Shown: positions 1 to 5,347 of the stretch, piece after piece
How positions within the stretch are numbered: the first letter of the stretch is position 1
How the letters are laid out: each line of letters opens with the position of its first letter
Source of the DNA: Alphaproteobacteria bacterium
GTDB taxonomy: Bacteria > Pseudomonadota > Alphaproteobacteria > ATCC43930 > CGMCC-115725
Assembly (NCBI GenBank): GCA_017353855.1
Contig: JAFMSA010000140.1
Span: forward strand, 2,755-8,633
Direction: 5' to 3'
Length of the DNA stretch: 5,879 nucleotides
The notes under the pieces: generated by a model
What the model was told of the DNA's origin: nothing
Seen by the model: the letters and a program-made list of their open reading frames with translations, nothing else
Database searches by the model: none
Made by a program: the position numbers and the translations under genes

Positions 1-430
1 GCGACCCGGCGGAACAGAGACGCAGCGAAGGCGCAAGCCGGTGCCATGCTCGGATCTGGTTGCGTCGAAGGTTCGCGACCTCTTCCTGTCGTATGCCCGT
101 GGATCAGCCGCGCGAAGTTGCCAGGGGCGGTCGCGTCAACCGCGTCCTCGACATGCTGTTGATGTCAGGCTGTGGTGCTCGTATATCTGCTTACGTTCGT
201 TCCACGCGGCCTTGGGGGCAAAATCGAGGCCGCGTGCTGAGGCCAACATCGTCGCGGCGCAGTTCACCTCCGCAGTCATCTACCCGTGCTGCTCCATAGC
301 AACTGGGTCAGAATCCAGTCAGCACTGACAACCGGGGCCCCCGTCACGGATCATTTGGATTGCTAATCCGAACATGACGGCCGGGCAGGTCGAGCCCGAT
401 CCACGATCAGCTGGCCTGTGCGTAGGCATT
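1..430. other. No recognised gene; possible decayed sequence
   Basis: I recognise no gene in this stretch. Overlapping open frames exist on the plus strand, but none has a family motif or a convincing ribosome binding site. On the minus strand a 47-codon frame (136-279, ATG at 277-279) has mostly G/C third positions and contains the run GLDFAPKAAWNERKQIYEHH, which reads like protein but matches no family I know. It could be a fragment of an older gene. The nested palindrome at 341-380 is listed separately. Confidence 0.4.
341..380. repeat. Nested imperfect palindrome
   Basis: The outer arms CCGTCA (341-346) and TGACGG (375-380) are exact reverse complements. Inside them TTGGATT (355-361) pairs with AATCCGA (365-371), with one G-T wobble, around a three-base GCT loop. 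It lies about 50 bases beyond the terminator of the lipoprotein gene. It could be a second hairpin, an operator or the end of a lost element. The inner part resembles the anticodon arm of a serine tRNA, but no whole tRNA can be folded around it. Confidence 0.5.
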
Positions 431-431
431 A

Positions 432-461
432 GAAACCCCCGAACGTGAGTTCGGGGGTTTC
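432..461 (-). terminator. Rho-independent-type terminator hairpin
   Basis: A perfect 13-bp inverted repeat (432-444 against 449-461) with a four-base loop contains five consecutive G-C pairs and ends in A/T pairs. On the minus strand it begins seven bases past the stop codon of the entericidin-like gene and is followed by TTTCTAAT, a weak U-rich tail. The stem is symmetrical, so it may also stop transcription coming from the left on the plus strand. Confidence 0.82.
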
Positions 462-467
462 GCGTGC

Positions 468-662
468 TTAATAAGCCGGCGGTGGCGGTGGCGGTGCCGG
501 CGGCGGTTTCGCCGCAACGGCGTTGTTTTTCATGTTACGCCCGAGATCCTGCACATCCTGCCCCGCGCCTGCAACGGTGTTGCAGGCCGACAAGAGCGGT
601 CCCGCGGCGATCATCATCAAAACCGTCGCAACCCCGCCGTAAGGTCGCAGTGTATTGAGCAT
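468..662 (-). CDS. Entericidin A/B family small lipoprotein
   Basis: This 64-residue protein has the layout of an entericidin-type lipoprotein. A short N-terminus with R6 leads into a hydrophobic signal segment (about 11-24) and the lipobox LSAC, with the lipidated cysteine at C27. The residue after the cysteine is N28 rather than Asp, which fits export to the outer membrane. The mature part begins NTVAGAGQDVQDLGRNMKNN, close to the family pattern. In Escherichia coli the family comprises the EcnA/EcnB antidote and toxin peptides, but most members elsewhere are uncharacterised, so the role here is unknown. The C-terminus is odd: a proline-rich tail (about 53-62) ending PPAY replaces the usual short polar end. 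AAGGAAG (668-674 on the reverse strand) is a good Shine-Dalgarno sequence for this ATG. A terminator follows directly, so the gene is probably transcribed alone. Confidence 0.85.
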   Translation of the reverse strand: MLNTLRPYGGVATVLMMIAAGPLLSACNTVAGAGQDVQDLGRNMKNNAVAAKPPPAPPPPPPAY

Positions 663-1002
663 GGTCGCTTCCTTTCTATTCTATCGATCTTCCACTAAGA
701 AGCTGATTTTTCCCGTTCACGCGGTATTACAATCTGATTGTTTTGGACAATACACTCGGCGTTTTTGATCCAGAACTGATTGATACCACAACGGTTTTCG
801 AGCCTTCGCGGATCGCCTCCCGGTACGCCTCATCAGCCCGGTCGGCGATTTGGCGGGACCTCGGTGCTTCGCACAATCGAGGCAGAACCCTCCCTAGTAT
901 CCTCGGTAGTATACGGTCAACGGGATATTACGAGCAGCGGTTCCAGTCGCGACGATTTCTTTTTATCGAGGTCATAGGCGAAGAATATTCGCCAGTACAA
1001 TC
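663..1002. other. Intergenic stretch with gene-like traces
   Basis: There is no intact gene. The first 30 bases or so are the leader of the minus-strand lipoprotein gene, including its ribosome binding site, and I cannot identify a convincing -35/-10 pair. Beyond that are minus-strand protein-like traces (listed as a possible GGDEF remnant). A plus-strand frame opening with TTG at 743 and running to 1009 has no motif, no clear ribosome binding site and no coding-like codon bias, so I do not call it a gene. Confidence 0.4.
695..855 (-). pseudogene. Possible GGDEF-domain tail remnant
   Basis: On the minus strand the frame across about 776-855 reads ADRADEAYREAIREGSKTVV. This resembles the last helix and strand of GGDEF diguanylate cyclases (ADxALYxAKxxGRNxV), with a small indel in the ALYxAK part. 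One frame over, 695-784 reads INQFWIKNAECIVQNNQIVI and ends at a TAG stop at 695-697. Neither part has a start codon or the catalytic GGDEF motif. If real, this is a short frameshifted C-terminal scrap. The resemblance is short and could be chance. Confidence 0.25.
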
Positions 1003-1518
1003 TTGGTAATAGGAGCGGACAGTTATTGGCTAGTCGGCATACCTTGTTCGAGATACCTGGCTAACCGCTTGCCTCATCTCAGTATTTTGCCGAAGATGGC
1101 GATAGATCATTACTGGCGCCAGGTTACACTTATACATCATCTCGTGCTGCGCGTTGATCGCCTGTTCTTCCCTCCGACCAAGATCCAGTTCGTGCATCCG
1201 ACCGGCGACTGGCAAGAGGCGCGCTACACCCTGAGCAACTGCTTCTTTGCGATCGGCGTGAGCGGCATGCACCCTTACGCCAGCTTGATCGATGTTTTTG
1301 AGCGCCAGGGTATCGTGGATGAACGGCAGAAAGGGACCGGCCTTGGAGCGCTTGGGGCGCTGGATTCGCAGCGCCCCAACCTGCTCGACTTCGCCGGGCA
1401 CTGCCGCTACCAACCGCGCCCGGTCGCCATCACGCGGGGCAACGCGCCGATGTTCGGGCGGACGGAAGATTCTACGGCTCGTCAAGCCGAGCCGCCAGCT
1501 CATCGGCCCTTCCAATGA
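1003..1518 (+). pseudogene. Unrecognised coding remnant
   Basis: The plus-strand frame is open from a TTG at 1003 to a TGA at 1516-1518, but only its middle (about 1141-1465) looks coding. There, by hand count, roughly four fifths of third codon positions are G or C, and the composition is normal for a protein (for example DWQEARYTLSNCFFAIGVSG and HPYASLIDVFERQGIVDERQ). The bias disappears on both sides, the start is a poor TTG with no ribosome binding site, and the last 17 codons lose the pattern. I do not recognise the family. I read it as the surviving middle of a decayed gene. The 249-codon frame on the opposite strand is more likely its shadow. Confidence 0.4.
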
Positions 1519-1592
1519 TCTTGGTTTTCTCAGAGCCTTCGGCTGCGGAGGCAACGTCAGGCAGAACAGCTTGCCCGCATCTGGTTGGCCTT

Positions 1593-1769
1593 TCATGCGC
1601 CTCCTCGACGCCGCCGCGCCTGAGCAAAGGCATAACGATACTTGAGTGCCGCGGTCGTCATCGGCTTCCTGATCGTGACGAGATTGTGCGAATCGTCCAA
1701 TGGCGCGAGGGGCACCAGCGGCTCCAATTCGGCGAGCAATTCCGGCTGAATCAGGCCGCCCGCGAACAT
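1593..1769 (-). CDS. Unrecognised 58-residue ORF or gene fragment
   Basis: A minus-strand frame runs from ATG (1767-1769) to TGA (1593-1595). It contains LIQPELLAELEPLVPLAPLD, then NLVTIRKPMTTAALKYRYAF and a basic end (QARRRRGGA). Third positions are mostly G/C and the hydrophobic spacing is protein-like. There is no clear ribosome binding site, and the frame stays open well upstream of the ATG, so this may be the C-terminal end of a longer decayed gene rather than a small gene. On the minus strand just downstream (about 1480-1560) another frame reads KTKIIGRADELAARLDEP before a stop, possibly a shifted continuation. Function unknown. Confidence 0.3.
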   Translation of the reverse strand: MFAGGLIQPELLAELEPLVPLAPLDDSHNLVTIRKPMTTAALKYRYAFAQARRRRGGA

Positions 1770-1885
1770 CGACCGCCATGGACGACGCGGTGAGCGAGCG
1801 CCGCTAGCCGCCGATCCCCCGGCCTGGATTTTTACGGCGTGGAATCCAGCTAACGCTGGTTCCTGTGGCGCGGGCTAAATCACGA

Positions 1886-2175
1886 ATGGATCGCGGTTGG
1901 CGACTTGATACAGCCCAGGTCGACACGGAGGCTCCTTTGAGTTGCGCAGGTCGCGAAAGGGAGCTTGTTGCCTGCAAGCACGCGCGCCGGTATCCATCTT
2001 CGAATAAAGGTTCTAGATCGTTTTTGGATAAGTGTCGTTGGGCTCCAGCGTCTCGAAATTCGTGACCAGATCGGGCCGTCGAAAATGCTGTTGCCGAGAT
2101 TGCCAGAGAGCGACGTCCACCAGATGCCGCCGAAAAGCCGCCCCGCCACGACCTCCTCGAACTTGACGATTATGA
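1886..2175 (-). pseudogene. DUF3141 (alpha/beta-hydrolase-like) remnant
   Basis: Three pieces of a DUF3141-type protein lie in order on the minus strand. Piece one (about 2080-2175) contains GRLFGGIWWTSLSGNLGNSI followed by FDG. Piece two, shifted in frame (about 1979-2079), reads PDLVTNFETLEPNDTYPKTI, then an in-frame TAG, then NLYSKMDTGAR. Piece three, shifted again (about 1886-1979), contains VLAGNKL and RVDLGCIKSP. From memory of the family, intact proteins carry GNLGN.IFDGP.LV.NFE.L.P.NTY, then VDTEAP, then LFVGNKL and RVDLRNIKSP. The stretch between VDTEAP and FVGNKL is almost wholly deleted here. Family members are large proteins related to polyhydroxyalkanoate synthase/hydrolases and of unclear function. 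Only about 95 codons of the middle survive, so this cannot be functional. Confidence 0.75.
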
Positions 2176-2228
2176 AATGAACTTTTTCATCGCGTTCTCC
2201 GTTTACCATAGGCTGCGTCACTACGGGT

Positions 2229-2400
2229 AGTGAGAGCTTCCTCGTGTCGCAAGGGGCCAACCTCAACATCATTCCGGCCAAGGGCTTCGGCGGGACGCAC
2301 CCGGAAGCCTCGAACGACACGCCGCAGGGCTGGGCCAGCGCTCTGCAGCGCTACCAGGGCAACTCGATTGTCGTCAGCGGCGGGCTCCCCCATTACGGCC
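2229..2400 (+). pseudogene. OmpA-like C-terminal domain remnant
   Basis: The plus-strand frame from about 2229 reads SFLVSQGANLNIIPAKGFGG, then THPEASNDTPQGWASALQR and a few residues later IVVSGG. This follows the end of OmpA-like peptidoglycan-binding domains, which from family knowledge read roughly YLVSQGV....I.A.GFGE..P.ASNDT..GR.QNRRVEIVVSG. The usual GRAQNRRVE is disturbed (GWASALQRYQGNS), and the preceding NxxLSxxRA helix is missing. A GTG at 2244 could serve as a start, but no ribosome binding site supports it, and an in-frame TAG lies at 2208-2210. After VVSG the natural continuation appears shifted by a frame (SPITAG). This is a fragment, not a working porin or anchor. Confidence 0.7.
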
Positions 2401-2500
2401 GGCGTACACATGCCCCCGGGCCAGAAGGTCAGCCTCATGGAGGCGCGCACCGCCCGATGAAGGGGCTCAATCTTCCCGAATGGGCGAGATAAAGGGGGGC

Positions 2501-2800
2501 GCTGCTGCAGGTGTCCTAGGGCCGAATTTCAGCGATGAGTTTGGGATGTCTTCGCCATTATTTATGCGTTCACGGCCGATGGTTTCACGCCCCGCAGATA
2601 TTGACCATCAAAAATGCGGCGAAGGCGCAGCTCAAGGCCGCAGCTTCCCTTGGCATGATCCCGATCACGTCCGAGGTATTCTTGGGGCCCATGCCCTACG
2701 CGATTATCGCGGCCTGTTTGTTGCTACCTTGCTGACCTTGCTTTTTCTGCCAGCTTTTTGTGTCGCATGGTTACGTATCAAACAGCCGGCAAAAGTGCGA
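2501..2800 (+). pseudogene. RND (HAE-1 type) efflux pump remnant
   Basis: Pieces of an inner-membrane RND transporter are joined with most of the gene missing. The frame at 2501-2545 gives AGVLGPNFSDEFG. One base is then lost and the next frame continues DVFAIIYAFTADGFTPR (2545-2595), together a typical porter-domain segment from the N-terminal part of the pump. A second shift leads to ILTIKNA and, at about 2650-2715, LGMIPITSEVFLGPMPYAII, which belongs near the C-terminus. A third shift gives LFVATLLTLLFLPAFCVAW (about 2716-2775), the last membrane helix, then RIKQP. Intact pumps have about 1,000-1,050 residues and only about 100 codons survive, with several hundred residues deleted between the N-terminal and C-terminal pieces. 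Export function is certainly lost. Confidence 0.82.
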
Positions 2801-2968
2801 CAGCCAGGAATCAGCGAGGCGGCGCATGCCGGCGCCCTTGTCGACAGCTCCGGGCGTCGGCTATGGCGCGGCTGTGGCGGGGCCGGTTGGCGCCCGCGGG
2901 CCGTTCGGGGTCCAGTCTATGGCGTCACCATATGGGCCGATAACGTCTGAGCCACAAGGAAGACGGTC

Positions 2969-3538
2969 ATGAACGTATTCGCGATCCGGCATGGAGAGAC
3001 AGCCTGGAGCCTCAGTGGCCAGCACACCGGGACGACAGACATCCCGCTGACCGACAATGGGCGCCGGCTGGCGCAGAGTATGCAGCCGGTGCTCGCACGG
3101 GAGACGTTCGCGCTCGTGCTCGTCAGCCCGATGCAGCGCGCGCGTGAGACGTGCGAGTTGGCGGGTCTGGGCGACACAGCCGTCAACGACCCCGACCTGG
3201 TAGAGTGGAACTATGGCCAGTATGAAGGGCTGACGCCGAAGCAGATCCACGAGGGTGCGCCGGGCTGGCTGATCTTTCGGGACGGATGCCCGGGCGGGGA
3301 ATCGCCGGAGCAAGTGGGTGCGCGGGTAGATCGGGTGATAGCCCGGGCGCGCGCAGCCGATGGGGACGTCGCGCTGTTCGCGCACGGGCACGTGTTGCGC
3401 GTGCTCGCAGCGCGCTGGGTCGGGCTCCCTGCGGGAGCCGGGCAGCATTTTCTGCTCGATACAGGCACCCTGTGCGTCCTCGGCTATTACCGCGATATAC
3501 CCGCTGTGAGGGTCTGGAATGGGCCGCTCATTGAATAG
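2969..3538 (+). CDS. Histidine phosphatase family protein (phosphoglycerate mutase-like)
   Basis: This is a complete 189-residue member of the histidine phosphatase superfamily (branch 1), probably a cytoplasmic phosphatase of small phosphorylated compounds. The N-terminal motif RHGET places R7 and the phospho-accepting H8. SPMQRARET supplies the second arginine (R57). E79 in LVEWNYGQYEG is the likely acid/base residue, and H139 in AHGHVLR is the second catalytic histidine. All core residues are present and the length is normal for the simple phosphatase branch. The two-enzyme branch of mutases is usually longer, so phosphatase activity is more likely than mutase activity. AAGGAAG (2956-2962) sits six bases before the ATG. 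The gene opens a four-gene run with sugar-phosphate genes and ends 33 bases before the HAD gene, so a sugar phosphate is a reasonable but unproven substrate. Confidence 0.93.
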   Translation: MNVFAIRHGETAWSLSGQHTGTTDIPLTDNGRRLAQSMQPVLARETFALVLVSPMQRARETCELAGLGDTAVNDPDLVEWNYGQYEGLTPKQIHEGAPGWLIFRDGCPGGESPEQVGARVDRVIARARAADGDVALFAHGHVLRVLAARWVGLPAGAGQHFLLDTGTLCVLGYYRDIPAVRVWNGPLIE

Positions 3539-3560
3539 CGGGTGAGGATCGGCAGACAAC

Positions 3561-3564
3561 AGGA
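3561..3564 (+). promoter_or_regulatory. Ribosome binding site deciding the HAD gene start
   Basis: AGGA lies seven bases before the ATG at 3572. The reading frame is open ten codons further upstream to a GTG at 3542, which sits three bases after the phosphatase stop and has no better binding site, so I prefer the ATG. Confidence 0.6.
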
Positions 3565-3571
3565 CGAAACG

Positions 3572-4402
3572 ATGACTGACGTACACGGAGAGCGGTCGAC
3601 GCGCCAGCCCGAGCACAAATATGCGATCACTCGCGACCAATACGACGCCGTTCTGTTCGACCTCGACGGTGTGATCACCGACACCGCAGGCGTGCACGCG
3701 GCGTGCTGGAAACAAATGTTTGACGAATACCTTCAGAAACGTGCGAGGCAGACAGGCGAAGCATTTCGTCCTTTTGATCTCGCTGCGGACTACCGGCTCT
3801 ATGTTGATGGGAAGCCTCGCTTCGACGGCGTTCGTGACTTCCTTAGATCGCGCGGTATCCAACTGCCCGAGGGCAGCCCGGGCGACTCGGTGGAGGCAGA
3901 AACGGTGGGCGGGCTTGGGAACCGCAAGAACGACCTGGTCAACAAGATCATTGAAGAGGTCGGTGTGGAGCCTTACGACGGAAGCGTCAAGCTCATCCGT
4001 CAGCTTCGTCACCGTGGGTTCAAAATTGCCGTCGTCACATCGAGCCAGAACTGCGCGGCCGTTTTAAGAGCCGCAAGGCTGGATGCGTTCTTCGACATAC
4101 AGATCGATGGCAACGTGATCCTTGCGCAACATTTGGCGGGCAAACCCGCTCCGGATACGTTTTTGCTGGCAGCAAAGCTACTCGGCGCCGAGCCGTCGCG
4201 AGCGGTCGTCGTCGAGGATGCGCTCTCAGGGGTGCAAGCCGGGTTTAACGGCAAGTTCGGCTTGGTGATCGGGGTTGCGCGCAAGGGAAATGCTGATGAG
4301 CTTCGGCGCCATGGCGCGCATGTGGTGGTGAACGATTTAAGCGAACTGGTTGACCGTCCGACAACCCGCGATCTCTTGGAGGGCCAGCCTGATGATGAAT
4401 GA
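3572..4402 (+). CDS. Beta-phosphoglucomutase family HAD enzyme
   Basis: This complete 276-residue HAD protein most probably converts beta-glucose-1-phosphate to glucose-6-phosphate in the cytoplasm. Motif I is FDLDGVITDT with nucleophile D30 and acid/base D32; motif II is VVTSS (T156-S158); motif III is K191 in AGKPAPDTF; motif IV is VVVEDALSG with the metal ligands E215 and D216. The cap domain lies at about 40-125 and contains ADYRLYVDGKPRFDGVRDFL and ETVGGLGNRKND. From memory these match Mycobacterium tuberculosis Rv3400 closely. Rv3400 stands next to the GH65 gene Rv3401, and here too a GH65 gene follows, overlapping by 11 bases. That partner is broken (see next gene), so the enzyme has lost its expected local source of beta-glucose-1-phosphate. 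The GTG at 3542 would add ten residues. HAD phosphatase activity cannot be excluded from sequence. Confidence 0.93.
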   Translation: MTDVHGERSTRQPEHKYAITRDQYDAVLFDLDGVITDTAGVHAACWKQMFDEYLQKRARQTGEAFRPFDLAADYRLYVDGKPRFDGVRDFLRSRGIQLPEGSPGDSVEAETVGGLGNRKNDLVNKIIEEVGVEPYDGSVKLIRQLRHRGFKIAVVTSSQNCAAVLRAARLDAFFDIQIDGNVILAQHLAGKPAPDTFLLAAKLLGAEPSRAVVVEDALSGVQAGFNGKFGLVIGVARKGNADELRRHGAHVVVNDLSELVDRPTTRDLLEGQPDDE

Positions 4403-5318
4403 GACGCTGGAACTGACGCAAGTCGCCGGCAAAGCACTCGGCAGAGGGAGCGCACTGGAATCCCGTTTTGCGTTGGCCAACGGCTGCTTGCGCATGCGCC
4501 CGCCTGGCTCGGTTAGCCGATAGCCTGACGCGTAGTGAAGGGGGATCTTGGCTGCTGCTACGTTGGCCGGGCTGTTCGACCTCCGTACCGAACTGCCGGT
4601 GCCCGCGCTGGTCCCGCTTCCGCATCCCGGTCGACGGAGAAGGGCTGCTGGCGCGTGAACGCGAAATCCGCCTCGGCACGCGCCGACATGCGACGCGGCT
4701 TGCTGCTGGTGGCTTGGACACATCGCACCCCTGCCGGCATCACCTTCGAAGCGCGCGAATCGCTGGCAGACCGCGCGCGGGGGGTGCAGCGCATGCGTCT
4801 CTCGCGAGACCGCAACGGCGTCGGCGCGACGCCGGGAGCCCAGTTTCGCGACCCCCCGATCCTCCGTTCCTGCTGCGCGGGGCCGGGAGCTGGCGCTCTG
4901 TGGCCGGGCAGGTGGTCGAATTCGACCGCCTCGCCGCGGTAGCGCGCGCCGGAATGCCGGCGTTACGATCTCGCATCACCCGCTTGCGCCGCGCTGGCGC
5001 GTACCCGCGCCGGGCCGGCGCGCCGTGCCAGCCGGGCACCAAGCCGCCCTGGAAGCACGCTGGATCGCGAGCGACATACTCATCTAGGTCATCGAGGGTG
5101 ACGATGAAATGCAGCAAGCGGTGGGCTGGGCCGTGTACCATCTGACCAGCGTTGCCCACCCCGAAGACGACCGCGTACCATCAGGCGGGCGCGCCCTCGC
5201 CAGCGACGCTTATCTCGGCCACGTCGAGATCCGGCGTACGGCCAGTCAGCAGAAGCTGGGCGCCTTTGTGCGCGGTTTTGGACAGCAGAGGCGTATGAGA
5301 CCCCGGTCGCCATCCTGA
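4392..5318 (+). pseudogene. Broken GH65 glycoside phosphorylase/hydrolase gene
   Basis: Pieces of a glycoside hydrolase family 65 protein appear in order in all three frames. The first frame starts at ATG 4392 and reads ESRFALANGCLRMR, stops at 4521, 4533 and 4536, then resumes as LAGLFDLRTELPVPALVPLP. The next frame gives PVDGEGLLARERE (about 4625-4667). The third gives MRRGLLLVAWTHRTPAGITF and SLADRARGVQ (about 4683-4830). The second frame returns with GQVVEFDRLAAVARA (about 4885-4955). The first frame ends the series with ALEARWIASDILI, a TAG at 5085-5087, then VIEGDDEMQQAVGWAVYHL and GGRALASDAYLGH. In intact members the last motif runs on into WDTEIF and the catalytic barrel with its acidic residue. 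All of that is missing: about 300 codons remain of a usual 750-800. Intact relatives are maltose, trehalose or kojibiose phosphorylases or hydrolases, and the substrate here cannot be told. The start overlaps the HAD stop codon (ATGATGAATGA), a relic of translational coupling. Confidence 0.87.
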
Positions 5319-5333
5319 CAGAGGAGCAAAGGC

Positions 5334-5340
5334 GGGAGGA
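5334..5340 (+). promoter_or_regulatory. Ribosome binding site of the phosphorylase gene
   Basis: GGGAGGA lies seven bases before the ATG at 5348 and fixes that start. The same frame is open further upstream through the GH65 remnant, but no comparable site precedes an earlier start codon. Confidence 0.75.
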
Positions 5341-5347
5341 CGGCATT

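Noticed and set aside
355..398. Serine tRNA (anticodon GCU) fragment: anticodon-like arm at 355-371 and T-arm-like stem at 382-398.
   Set aside because: There is no D arm, no matching acceptor stem, too short a variable region for a serine tRNA, and the T loop lacks TTC. The palindrome explains the resemblance.
1030..1779. A 249-codon open frame on the minus strand.
   Set aside because: Arginine-rich translation without motifs. The codon bias in 1141-1465 fits the plus strand better, and in 1593-1769 a different minus frame.
2861..4012. A 383-codon open frame on the minus strand.
   Set aside because: It lies antisense to the histidine phosphatase and HAD genes, which have complete catalytic motifs and ribosome binding sites. 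Its translation is rich in Arg, Pro and His with no motif, as expected of a shadow in GC-rich DNA.
4468..5145. A 225-codon plus-strand frame as an independent gene.
   Set aside because: It contains two of the GH65 pieces but otherwise translates out-of-frame GH65 sequence. It has no ribosome binding site and is better described as part of the pseudogene.
4392..5318. Sequencing error as the sole cause of the GH65 frame changes.
   Set aside because: There are several shifts and separate in-frame stops, and the whole catalytic region is absent before glgP begins. The neighbouring HAD and phosphorylase frames have no errors over about 1.3 kb.
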